Assembly: GCF_933509905.1 (NCBI RefSeq)
Contig: NZ_OW150024.1
Location: 1 to 64,000 of the forward strand
Reading direction: 5' to 3'
DNA: 64,000 nucleotides
Source of the DNA: Trichlorobacter ammonificans
Lineage (GTDB): Bacteria > Desulfobacterota > Desulfuromonadia > Geobacterales > Pseudopelobacteraceae
Shown here: positions 12,137 to 19,927 of the stretch, one piece after another
Numbering within the stretch: the stretch's first letter is position 1
Layout: each line of letters begins with the position of its first letter
Notes under the pieces: model-generated
Told to the model about the DNA's origin: nothing
What the model saw: the letters and a program-made list of their open reading frames with translations, nothing else
Databases searched by the model: none
Program-made: the position numbers and the translations under genes

Positions 12137-13540
12137 ATGTCCGACCTGCGCGTCCGTTTCGCCCCCTCCCCCACCGGCTACCTGCACGTGGGTGGTGCCC
12201 GCACCGCCCTGTTCAACTGGCTGTACGCCCGTCACTTCGGCGGTACCTTCATCCTGCGGATCGAGGATACCGATACCGAGCGCTCCACCAAGGAGTCGGT
12301 GGACGCCATCCTGCAGGGGATGGAGTGGCTGGGGCTTGACTGGGATGAAGGGCCGTTCTACCAGACCGATAACTTTCCGCTCTACAAGCAGCATGTGCGG
12401 ACACTGCTGGACCAGGGCAAAGCCTACCGCTGCTGGTGCAGGCCGGAGGAGCTGGAAGCCAAGCGGGAGGCGGCCATGGCCGAGGGGCGCAAGCCCAAGT
12501 ACGACGGTACCTGCCGCCACCGGCAGGACCAGCCGCTTGACCAGCCCCATGTCATCCGCTTCAGGGCTCCTGAAGAGGGGGAGACCGCTTTCAATGACCT
12601 GATCAAGGGGCGGATCGTCTTTCCCAACGCCGAACTGGACGACCTGATCATCAGCCGCACCGACGGTACCCCCACCTACAACTTCTGCGTGGTGATCGAC
12701 GACGCCCTGATGCGGATCTCCCACGTGATCCGCGGCGACGACCATGTCAACAACACCCCGCGCCAGATCCAGCTCTACGAGGCCCTGGGCTATCCGGTGC
12801 CGCTCTTTGCCCACGTGCCGATGATCCTGGGCAGCGACAAGGCGCGGCTTTCCAAACGGCACGGCGCCACCAGCGTTATCGCCTACCGCGACATGGGCTA
12901 CCTGCCGGAGGCCCTGAACAATTACCTGGTGCGGCTGGGCTGGAGCCACGGCGATGATGAGATATTCTCCCGCGACGAGATGGTGGAAAAATTCGACATC
13001 GCCAACGTGGGGCGCTCGGCGTCAGTCTTCAACCCGGAGAAGCTGAACTGGCTGAACGCCCACTACATCAAGCAGTCCGCGCCGGACCGGCTGGCGGAGC
13101 TGCTGAGACCCCACCTGGCCTCCCGCGGGGTGACCGACACCACGACTCCCGGTCTGGCCGGGGTGGTGGCCACCCTGCAGGAGCGGTCCCAGACCCTGGA
13201 AGAGATGGCGGAGCGGGCCCTGTTTTACTACCGGGCTCCTGAGTCCTACGACGAGGCGGCCCTGGCCAAGTTCGAGGCGGCCCACCTGACGGCGGTATTT
13301 GCGGCGGTGGCGGCCAAGCTGTCAGCGGCAACCGTCGGCAGTGCGGCGGAGATCGACGGGCTGTTCAAGGATATTTGCACGGAAAATAACTGGAAGATGC
13401 CCCAGGTAGGGCAGCCGGTGCGGGTGGCCCTCTCCGGCGGCACCCAGGCGCCGGGCATCGGCGAGATCGTCACGGCGCTGGGGATGCCGGAAAGCGTGGC
13501 CCGTATCCAGCGGGCAGGTGCGTGGCTGAAGGAGCGCTGA
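12137..13540 (+). CDS. gltX: Glutamyl-tRNA synthetase
   Basis: GltX charges tRNA-Glu with glutamate (and in many deltaproteobacteria may also charge tRNA-Gln, for later amidation). The 467-residue product has the class I signature [18 protein letters not shown] (HIGH equivalent HVGG), the Zn-site pattern CWC...CRH at about residues 98-128, and KLSKR-type loop [10 protein letters not shown]. The C-terminal helical anticodon-binding domain is present. The frame is open to 12107, but ATG 12137 is chosen because AAAAGGAG sits 8 bases upstream and [14 protein letters not shown] is the family start. It is convergent with the GGDEF gene, 12 bases apart. Confidence 0.96.
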   Translation: MSDLRVRFAPSPTGYLHVGGARTALFNWLYARHFGGTFILRIEDTDTERSTKESVDAILQGMEWLGLDWDEGPFYQTDNFPLYKQHVRTLLDQGKAYRCWCRPEELEAKREAAMAEGRKPKYDGTCRHRQDQPLDQPHVIRFRAPEEGETAFNDLIKGRIVFPNAELDDLIISRTDGTPTYNFCVVIDDALMRISHVIRGDDHVNNTPRQIQLYEALGYPVPLFAHVPMILGSDKARLSKRHGATSVIAYRDMGYLPEALNNYLVRLGWSHGDDEIFSRDEMVEKFDIANVGRSASVFNPEKLNWLNAHYIKQSAPDRLAELLRPHLASRGVTDTTTPGLAGVVATLQERSQTLEEMAERALFYYRAPESYDEAALAKFEAAHLTAVFAAVAAKLSAATVGSAAEIDGLFKDICTENNWKMPQVGQPVRVALSGGTQAPGIGEIVTALGMPESVARIQRAGAWLKER

Positions 13541-13552
13541 GCCGGTTGAGGA

Positions 13553-14836
13553 TTACTGCTCCGGGATGAGCGGAACTCCCTTGCGAAAGCGCCGACGCTT
13601 GGTCTTGTCGGCGTACATCAGGCGGTCGGCGCTCTTGATGACGTTGTGCAGTTCCGTTGATTCCTTGGCGGTGGCGGCCCCCAGGGAGAGGTGGCGGGCG
13701 AAGATGCCCAGATTGGGATCCGACTCCCCGTTCCTGAGCCGCTGGATGACGGCAGTGACCGCCTCGTGGTCGGTGCGGGGCAGCAGCACGGCGAATTCGT
13801 CCCCACCGATGCGGGCCACGGCGTCGCTGGCCCGGAAGGCCGAGAGCAGCACGGTTGCCGCTCCCTTGATCATCCGGTCCCCGGCATCATGCCCCTGGTG
13901 GTCGTTGACCTCCTTCAGGCCGTCGATATCGGCGATGACCACGCTGACCGGGAAGTCACGGCCGGCGCCCAGCCGCTGCAGTTCGGCGTCGAAGTAGGCG
14001 CGATTGTACAGGCCGGTGAGGGGATCGTGGGTGCCCAGGTAGTGGAGCTTTTCTTCGTAGAGTTTCCGGTCGGTGATATCCTGGGAGACTTTCAGGAAGC
14101 CGGTGATGACACCGTCAGTACCGCGCAGGGGCGATATCTTGACCGTCTCCCAGTAGATGGAACCGTTCTTGTGCTTGTTGGCCAGCTCTCCCTTCCATTC
14201 GTCGCCCCCGGTGATCGTGCGCCACAACTCCTCGTAGGTTTCGACAGGCGTGATGCCGGACTTGAGCAGGCGGGGGTTGCGCCCCAGCACCTCGTCAGGC
14301 CCATAGCCGGTGAGTCGGGTGAACATGGCGTTGACGTATTCAATGGAGCCGGAAAGCGAGGTAATGATGACCGGTGCCGGCGCCTGCTCCACCGCCTGGG
14401 AGAGCATCTGAATCCGCGCCTCCTGGCGGAGGATCTTGCGCTTGAGCAGGATGTAGCTGCTGCAGGTTTCGATGGCGGAGGCGAGCTGAACGAAATCGAC
14501 CGGTTTCTGGACGTACTGATTGACTCCCAGCGAAATGCACTCCAACAGGTATTCGGTGTCGCTGTGGGCAGTCAGCATGATCAACTGGCTGTCCCGGTCA
14601 ATGTTCCTGATCTGACGGCACATTGCCAGGCCGTCCATGACCGGCATCATGATGTCGGTCAGAATGATGTCGGGCCGTTTCTCACGGTAGAGCTGCAATC
14701 CCTCCTGACCGTTCTCGGCCACATGCAGTTCCGTGACAAACCGCTGCAGGATGCGGGAGACCTGCTCCCGGGTCACCCGCTCGTCCTCCACATAGAGTAG
14801 AGATATATCGTAATGTTCCTGCGCGAGTGTCTTCAT
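13553..14836 (-). CDS. Response regulator with PAS and GGDEF domains (diguanylate cyclase)
   Basis: The 427-residue product probably makes the second messenger c-di-GMP under control of a phosphorelay. An N-terminal receiver domain carries the acidic pocket YVEDER and phospho-acceptor Asp61 in LTDIMMP. A PAS domain (about 150-265) follows, ending with the PAC-like QDITDRK. The GGDEF domain has an intact GGDEF motif at residues 344-348 and an intact inhibitory I-site RASD at 335-338, five residues before the motif, so the enzyme should be active and product-inhibited. The start at 14836 is preceded by GGAGA; the frame extends further upstream. No kinase partner is adjacent. It is a possible local source of c-di-GMP for the PilZ-bearing BcsA 42 kb away. 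Confidence 0.9.
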   Translation of the reverse strand: MKTLAQEHYDISLLYVEDERVTREQVSRILQRFVTELHVAENGQEGLQLYREKRPDIILTDIMMPVMDGLAMCRQIRNIDRDSQLIMLTAHSDTEYLLECISLGVNQYVQKPVDFVQLASAIETCSSYILLKRKILRQEARIQMLSQAVEQAPAPVIITSLSGSIEYVNAMFTRLTGYGPDEVLGRNPRLLKSGITPVETYEELWRTITGGDEWKGELANKHKNGSIYWETVKISPLRGTDGVITGFLKVSQDITDRKLYEEKLHYLGTHDPLTGLYNRAYFDAELQRLGAGRDFPVSVVIADIDGLKEVNDHQGHDAGDRMIKGAATVLLSAFRASDAVARIGGDEFAVLLPRTDHEAVTAVIQRLRNGESDPNLGIFARHLSLGAATAKESTELHNVIKSADRLMYADKTKRRRFRKGVPLIPEQ

Positions 14837-14909
14837 CGGAACGGTGTCTCCGCAAACGGAATGGTCGGGAAAGCGCATAAATACGGGCACCAGCTGATCC
14901 GGCAGGTAC

Positions 14910-14937
14910 TCTATAACCCAAATCGGTCAAAATGCAA
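14910..14937 (-). promoter_or_regulatory. Candidate promoter of the receiver-PAS-GGDEF gene
   Basis: On the reverse strand TTGCAT (14932-14937) and TATAGA (14910-14915) are 16 bases apart, giving a leader of about 65 nt to the GGDEF gene. The -35 hexamer abuts the ribosome site of the divergent DUF362 gene. Sequence inference only. Confidence 0.4.
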
Positions 14938-14946
14938 GGAGCGGCG

Positions 14947-16068
14947 ATGGAAAAAGTTGTCGTCAGTCGGTGTGCGAGTTACGAGCAGGACGCGGTTGAC
15001 CGGGCCCTGGAACGGCTGCTGCACCCCCTGGGAGGCATAGGCCGGTTTGTCCGGCCGGGGCAGCGGGTGCTGCTCAAACCGAACATGCTGGCGGCCCGCA
15101 GGCCCGAGGAAGCGGTGACCACCCATCCGGCCCTGGTGGCGGGGGTGGTGCGTGCCGTGGTCAGCGCCGGAGGGATGGCGCTGGTGGGGGACAGTCCCGG
15201 TATCGGCTCCCTGGCACGGGTGGGCGAAAAAAGCGGTATACGCGCTGCAGTGGAGGAGTCCGGCGGTCGGATGGTGAACTTCGGCGAGACGGACAGCGTG
15301 GGAGGCGGGCCGACGTTCCGGAGCCTTGAGCTGGCCCGGGCCTACTGCGAGGCCGATCTGGTCATCAACCTGCCCAAGCTGAAGACCCATGAAATGATGA
15401 CGCTGACCTGCGGGGTAAAAAATCTGTTCGGCGCCGTTGTCGGAACGGCAAAGGCGGGACTGCACCTCACCGCCGGCCGTTCCAAGGAGCTGTTTGCCGG
15501 CCTATTGCTGGAAATCGCCCACGCCCGTCCGGTGGCCCTGACCATCGTGGATGCGATTCTGGCCATGGAGGGGAACGGCCCCAACAGTGGGACGCCGCGT
15601 CAGCTGGGACTGCTGCTGGCTGGCGAGAATCCGATTGCGGTGGACACTGTTGCTGCCCGCATTGCCGGTATCCCCGCCGACCTGTTGCCGGTGGAGCAGG
15701 AGGCGCGTCGCCGGGGGCTGGCCGGCACGGAAGCGGAGCGGATCGACCTGTGCGGTGATCCTGTTCCCCTGCCGGTGCAGCCACCCTTCCGGCTGCCGGA
15801 AGGGCTGGATGTACAGTTCGGACTACCGGCCTTCCTCAAACCGCTACTGCGCAACCAGCTTTCCCCGCTGCCCGCCGCTGATCCTGCCCGGTGCGTCCTC
15901 TGCGGCATCTGTCGCGACGCCTGCCCGCCCGGAGCCATCACCATACGCAACAACGCCCTGAAGGTGAATTCAGGGCGTTGTATCCGGTGCTGGTGTTGTC
16001 GGGAGCTCTGCCCCCATCACGCACTGACCGTGCGGAAGGGGCTGGTGCTGCGCCTGCTGGGGCGATAA
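14947..16068 (+). CDS. DUF362 domain protein with C-terminal 2x[4Fe-4S] ferredoxin domain
   Basis: The 373-residue product has an N-terminal DUF362 domain (about residues 1-280; motifs LLKPNMLA, TTHPALV, INLPKLKTHEMMTLT, GVKNLFGAVVG) and a C-terminal ferredoxin-like domain with CVLCGICRDACPPGA and CIRCWCCRELCPHHA, two complete CxxCxxCxxxCP sets for two [4Fe-4S] clusters. There is no signal peptide, so it is likely cytosolic. Family members are common in anaerobes; the reaction is not settled, so only an electron-transfer role is inferred. The ATG at 14947 is preceded by AAGGAG at good spacing. It is convergent with the DksA-like gene (5-base gap). Confidence 0.88.
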   Translation: MEKVVVSRCASYEQDAVDRALERLLHPLGGIGRFVRPGQRVLLKPNMLAARRPEEAVTTHPALVAGVVRAVVSAGGMALVGDSPGIGSLARVGEKSGIRAAVEESGGRMVNFGETDSVGGGPTFRSLELARAYCEADLVINLPKLKTHEMMTLTCGVKNLFGAVVGTAKAGLHLTAGRSKELFAGLLLEIAHARPVALTIVDAILAMEGNGPNSGTPRQLGLLLAGENPIAVDTVAARIAGIPADLLPVEQEARRRGLAGTEAERIDLCGDPVPLPVQPPFRLPEGLDVQFGLPAFLKPLLRNQLSPLPAADPARCVLCGICRDACPPGAITIRNNALKVNSGRCIRCWCCRELCPHHALTVRKGLVLRLLGR

Positions 16069-16073
16069 GGCGA

Positions 16074-16772
16074 CTATTCGTCCTCGTCACCGTTGGGGAT
16101 TTCGCGGTAGGCCCGTGTATCGTCAACCCAGCGGGTCTGGGCCTGAATCCGCTCCAGGTCGGATTTGCACTTGACGCAGTGACGCGTAAAGGGCAGGACC
16201 TTCAGCCGTCCCACCGGGATATCCTCGTCACACTCCTCGCAGAGGCCATAGTCCCCTTCGGCCATGCGCAACAGCGCTTCATCGATATTGTGCAGTTTTT
16301 CCCGCTCGCGGTCGTTCAGCAGCAGTTCCAGTTCCCGGTCCCGCTCCGAGGATGCCTGGTCGTAGATGTCACCGCTGGTTTCGTCGGCAGCGGAGGACTC
16401 GGAGCCGGACTTGATGGAGCGGGCGATCTCCTGCAGGGCCTCCTGCTTCATTTTCAGCAGAAGAGCCCGGATTTCCGACCATTTGTCCTGCGGCTCGGCC
16501 GACGGGGCTGCGGCCGGCTTCGTCGCCGGAGCCGCGGCGGCTTTGGGAGCCTTCGGGACCGGTTTGACGGGAGCGGGCGCTACGGACAATGCAGCCGGGA
16601 CGGCCTGCTTTGCCGGCACGCTTTTCTTTGCCGCCGGTTCCTTGACGGGGGAGGAAGGTGCTGCCGCTGCCTTGGGTGCCTTGGTACGGGCCGGTTGCGC
16701 ACTCTTGGCTGCGGCGGGACTTTTCGCGGTGGTGGGCGTCTCTTGGGAAGGTACGCTCTTTTTGGTTGCCAT
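16074..16772 (-). CDS. DksA/TraR-type C4 zinc-finger protein with histone-H1-like tail
   Basis: The 232-residue product has a C-terminal DksA/TraR region: a coiled-coil stretch (KWSEIRALLLKMKQEALQEI to about residue 170) and a four-cysteine zinc finger CEEC...CVKC. DksA-family proteins bind in the RNA polymerase secondary channel. The first 95 or so residues are unusual: low-complexity Lys/Ala/Pro/Ser (for example AKSPAAAKSAQPARTKAPKA), resembling histone H1 tails, which suggests DNA binding. The start at 16772 is chosen because MATKKSV follows GGAGTG at proper spacing; the frame extends 17 codons further. A perfect TTGACA lies upstream. Confidence 0.88.
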   Translation of the reverse strand: MATKKSVPSQETPTTAKSPAAAKSAQPARTKAPKAAAAPSSPVKEPAAKKSVPAKQAVPAALSVAPAPVKPVPKAPKAAAAPATKPAAAPSAEPQDKWSEIRALLLKMKQEALQEIARSIKSGSESSAADETSGDIYDQASSERDRELELLLNDREREKLHNIDEALLRMAEGDYGLCEECDEDIPVGRLKVLPFTRHCVKCKSDLERIQAQTRWVDDTRAYREIPNGDEDE

Positions 16773-16813
16773 GGTTTCACTCCGGCGGATCGGTAAGCTC
16801 AAAATGGCGGCAA

Positions 16814-16842
16814 GAAGTATCAAAAAAGCCGATAGGTGTCAA
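16814..16842 (-). promoter_or_regulatory. Candidate promoter of the DksA-like gene
   Basis: Reverse-strand TTGACA (16837-16842) is a perfect -35 hexamer. Downstream options for the -10 are TACTTC (16814-16819, 17-base spacer) or GATACT (16816-16821, 15-base spacer). It directs transcription into the DksA/TraR-like gene. Confidence 0.45.
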
Positions 16843-17018
16843 GGAGAATCGGGGAATTACAGGGAGATGCGGCGTTGACGCGCCTCCGGACGGCACCGGA
16901 CCGCGAAATGCAGGCTGAGGCGCTGGTATTGCCACACAAGCTGTGGTATTTCCTGTGAACGTCATTCCTGCTGCCCACCGGAGAACGGAACCGCTGCCGG
17001 CTGCTCCGGGCGAAAGAG

Positions 17019-18866
17019 ATGCTTGTCATGCCGACACTTGACAGCGCTACGCTGGTCACGGTTTCCATGGTTATCGAGGTGCTGCTGGTCCTGGTCCTGC
17101 TGCATGCCCGGCTGACCCGCATCACCTATCCGGGGTTTGACCACTGGATCGCCGGAACCGCCTGCTGGGCCCTGGGGTCGACGCTGAGCCTGGTGCTGCG
17201 TCCCGTTGTCCCCATGTTTGTCGCGGTGATCATCGGCAACATCCTGATCATGCTGCATCCGTTGCTGCTGTACGAGGGGATCAGCCGATTCTACCAACGA
17301 CCGCGCCGCTGGTGGGGAATGCCGCTGAATCTCGCGATACTGCTGGCAGGAAGCGGCATCCAGCTCTACTTTCTGGTTGCCGACGACAGGATTCTGCTGC
17401 GGGGCGCCAATGTGTCCGCCATCATCGGCCTGCTCTTTCTCCGTACGGCACTGGAACCGCTGGCCATCCGGGAAGCCCGCCGTCACTTCATGCAGTGGCT
17501 GCTTTCCGTCTCGCTGTTGCCGCTGGTGGGACTGTTGCTCTACAGGGCGTTCCTGCTCCTGAACGGCACGAGCATGGGCACGGGCATGGCGCTGATCTAC
17601 CAGGACTCCCTGCTGCGCCTGACGTTGTTTTATTCCATCAGTGCTGAAATCATACTGGCGTACACCTATCTTTCCCTGACCGGCGACCGGGTGGAGCGGG
17701 AGTTGCGGGACAGCGAGGAACGGTTCAGGAGTCTGGCCGAGAACTCGGCCGATATCATCTGGCAGCTGGACGTCTCCCTGCGCTACAGCTACATCAACGA
17801 AGCCGACGTCAGGCTGCGGGGATTCTCCCGTGACGAAGTCATCGGTCGGCCGGTGACCGACTTTCTGACCCCGAAAGGGACGGAACAGGTGCTGGCCGCC
17901 AACATCGAACGGCTGCGTCAGGAGCAGATGGGACAGAAGACCGGTCCGCGCCGCTACGAAGCACAGCAGGTGCTCAAGGACGGCAGTTACGTCTGGACCG
18001 AAATCCATGCCGTACCGCTCCGCGACAAGCAGGGAAGGATCAGCGGCTATGTCGGGATCACCCGGGATATCAGCGCCCGCAAATCCAACGAACGGCGGCA
18101 GGCCGAGCTGCTGTCCCAGGAGCAGCAGGCCCGCGAGGAGCAGGAGCGATTCCTGTCAATGCTCTCGCACGAATACCGCACGCCGCTGGCGATCCTGCAG
18201 TCGAACATCGAAATCCTGCGGATGAAGCTGAAGAGCATGCCCGGACATCTGGAGGTGAACCTGGGCAAGATGCAGCGGGCGGTGAACCGTCTGCTGGAGG
18301 TGCTGGAGCGGGGCAGGAAGAAGGACGGTTCTGAGTCGAGAATACGGGAGATGGTGCCGGCCGAGCTGCCCATTGCACCGTTTCTGCTTGAAATCCGGGA
18401 TGAGGCGGTGAACTACTGGGGAGGGGGGACGCTGCTCTTTACCGGCGCGGTGGATGAGCAGCTCACGATCCATGCCGATTGCCAGCTGCTGCGGACCGCC
18501 TTGCTCAACCTGTTGGAAAACGGCGTCAAATATTCAGCCACCGGGAGCGTGATCACCTTTGAAAGCCGTTATGACGACACGTACCTTGAGTTTCGGGTGC
18601 ATAACCGCAGCAAGCGGGCGCTGAGCGTCGAGCCGGAAGAGCTGTTTCGCAAGTACGCACGCGGTCCCAACAGTACCGAGCTGGTCGGCACCGGCGTGGG
18701 GTTGTGGCTGGCCCGCCAGATCATCGAGCTGCACGGCGGTATGATCGCGTTTAGCGTCAGTAATTTCCACGACGTGACCGTCACGGTACAACTGCCCAGG
18801 TATCGGAAGCACGAAAAGAACGAGGTCCACTATGCAGGTGACAACACCACGAATCGTCCTGGTTGA
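17019..18866 (+). CDS. Membrane-bound PAS sensor histidine kinase
   Basis: The 615-residue kinase has about seven hydrophobic segments in residues 5-215 (no recognised sensor name), then a PAS/PAC domain (about 225-345, ending YVGITRDIS), a HisKA dimerisation domain with the H-box LSHEYRTPLA (His384), and a HATPase domain with N-box NLLENGVKYS and G-box GTGVGLWLA. It should autophosphorylate and pass phosphate to the regulator whose gene overlaps its 3' end by 35 bp. The H-box is nearly the same as in the CHASE2 kinase downstream, so the two kinases look like paralogues with different sensor modules. ATG 17028 is an alternative start. The 246 bases before it hold only a 5-bp inverted repeat (CCACA/TGTGG, 16932-16946) and the DksA-gene promoter. 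Confidence 0.9.
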   Translation: MLVMPTLDSATLVTVSMVIEVLLVLVLLHARLTRITYPGFDHWIAGTACWALGSTLSLVLRPVVPMFVAVIIGNILIMLHPLLLYEGISRFYQRPRRWWGMPLNLAILLAGSGIQLYFLVADDRILLRGANVSAIIGLLFLRTALEPLAIREARRHFMQWLLSVSLLPLVGLLLYRAFLLLNGTSMGTGMALIYQDSLLRLTLFYSISAEIILAYTYLSLTGDRVERELRDSEERFRSLAENSADIIWQLDVSLRYSYINEADVRLRGFSRDEVIGRPVTDFLTPKGTEQVLAANIERLRQEQMGQKTGPRRYEAQQVLKDGSYVWTEIHAVPLRDKQGRISGYVGITRDISARKSNERRQAELLSQEQQAREEQERFLSMLSHEYRTPLAILQSNIEILRMKLKSMPGHLEVNLGKMQRAVNRLLEVLERGRKKDGSESRIREMVPAELPIAPFLLEIRDEAVNYWGGGTLLFTGAVDEQLTIHADCQLLRTALLNLLENGVKYSATGSVITFESRYDDTYLEFRVHNRSKRALSVEPEELFRKYARGPNSTELVGTGVGLWLARQIIELHGGMIAFSVSNFHDVTVTVQLPRYRKHEKNEVHYAGDNTTNRPG

Positions 18867-19563
18867 AGATGATGCAGACCTGAGGGAAAGTATCGTTGAA
18901 GGCCTTGAGCTGTCGGGATTTCAGGTGGTCGGCGTGGGTAGCGGCCGCGAATTTTACTGCAAGCTGGCCGAGGCGGGGCCCTTTACCGTGGCGGTACTCG
19001 ATGTGGGGCTGCCGGACCAGTCCGGCTTGGTGCTGGCCGAGTACTGCCGGACCAATACCGCCATGGGGATCATCATGCTGACCGCCCATGACTCCGAAGA
19101 TGATTTTTTCAGGGGGTACGAGGCGGGCTGCGACCTGTACCTCACCAAGCCGTTTCCCACCCGGGTGCTGGCCCAGGCCATCACCCGCCTGCTGGAGCGA
19201 CTGGCCACGGCTTCGGATACGCCGCTGCAGGAGCAGGATAGTGTCGCCGCCTTCCGGAACGCCCGTTGGACGCTTGACCGTACCGCCTGGAAGCTGATCA
19301 CCCCTGCCAACGAAATCATCGGCCTGACCTCCCGCGAAATGCAGGTGCTGACGGCCCTGTTGGAAGCACCGGGAGAGCCGGTCACGCGCGACCAGCTGCA
19401 GCGGTTGCTCTACCCCCGCATTGACGAGTATTCCGGCCGGGCGCTCGATGCGCTGGTGCGCCGGCTGCGGGCCAAAACCTCCCATGCCGGCGGCGAGCCG
19501 ATCCCGATCAAGACGGTTCATGCCGTGGGGTACTGCCTGAGCGAACCGTTTGCCCTGCTGTAA
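18832..19563 (+). CDS. OmpR-family response regulator 1
   Basis: The 243-residue product has an N-terminal receiver (acidic pair in LVEDDADLRE, phospho-acceptor Asp57 in VLDVGLPDQSG, Lys in LTKPF) and a C-terminal winged helix of the OmpR/PhoB type (about 140-240, with LTSREMQVL and the recognition-helix region YSGRALDALVRRLRAK). The ATG follows GAGGT and lies inside the end of the kinase gene in another frame, so the pair is probably translationally coupled. It is clearly paralogous to the regulator at 23745-24476, and the recognition helices are almost the same, so both could bind the shared 10-bp repeat operators described below. Confidence 0.93.
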   Translation: MQVTTPRIVLVEDDADLRESIVEGLELSGFQVVGVGSGREFYCKLAEAGPFTVAVLDVGLPDQSGLVLAEYCRTNTAMGIIMLTAHDSEDDFFRGYEAGCDLYLTKPFPTRVLAQAITRLLERLATASDTPLQEQDSVAAFRNARWTLDRTAWKLITPANEIIGLTSREMQVLTALLEAPGEPVTRDQLQRLLYPRIDEYSGRALDALVRRLRAKTSHAGGEPIPIKTVHAVGYCLSEPFALL

Positions 19564-19643
19564 TCCCTCCGCACCAGGGTGCGTGAAGAACCGGCAGTAC
19601 GACAGTCGGCCCGATCCTCCACTGACCGCAGCACGGCAACGGT

Positions 19644-19708
19644 GTCACATTTTGTTACATTTTGTCGCATTTGGTGGCTTGTGTTTGGTGCTTGAGTTGT
19701 CATAGGCT
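19644..19708 (+). promoter_or_regulatory. Tandem 10-bp repeat operator and promoter of the FecR/CHASE2 operon
   Basis: Three direct repeats one helical turn apart are seen: GTCACATTTT (19644-19653), GTTACATTTT (19654-19663) and GTCGCATTTG (19664-19673), followed by an in-phase GT at 19674. Exactly 5 bases after the third repeat is TTGTGT (19679-19684), a weak -35, with TAGGCT (19703-19708, 18-base spacer) or CATAGG (19701-19706, 16-base spacer) as -10. The same layout occurs at 23586 and 55461. Direct 10-11-bp repeats are typical of OmpR-family activator sites. Confidence 0.6.
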
Positions 19709-19927
19709 GCTCACCCAACGAGTTAAAACAGGTCTTTTTTGTGTGCGCGTGCCCAGACCACGGTCACGCGCATCCCCTGGCGCCGTTGCCATTCGAACGT
19801 TCTCCCGTCCCGTCATCGCCAGCTTTATACAGCAACGCTGTCCGCAGGTAGTCGCAGCGCGGTTGGAGGGGAGCATCCTCCCGGGCAACTGTGCGTACTG
19901 CGTAGGGCGACAGAAGCCTGGAGGGTC
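19709..19927 (+). other. Long GC-rich leader before the LysM-FecR gene
   Basis: About 210 bases separate the predicted transcript start from the ATG at 19928. They include a strong hairpin GCGCGTG (19745-19751)/CACGCGC (19765-19771) and a smaller one GGGAG/CTCCC (19869-19882) some 45 bases before the start. The frame of the downstream gene is open from 19739, but that extension has no protein-like features. I could not match the leader to a known riboswitch. Between the preceding regulator's stop and the operator (19564-19643) only a short inverted repeat CGCACC/GGTGCG (19570-19583) is seen, a weak terminator candidate without a T-run. Confidence 0.35.

Noticed and set aside
19739-19927. 63-codon N-terminal extension of the LysM-FecR protein
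   Set aside because: It would bury a clear signal peptide, is rich in Cys/Arg with no fold, and coincides with a hairpin-containing leader.
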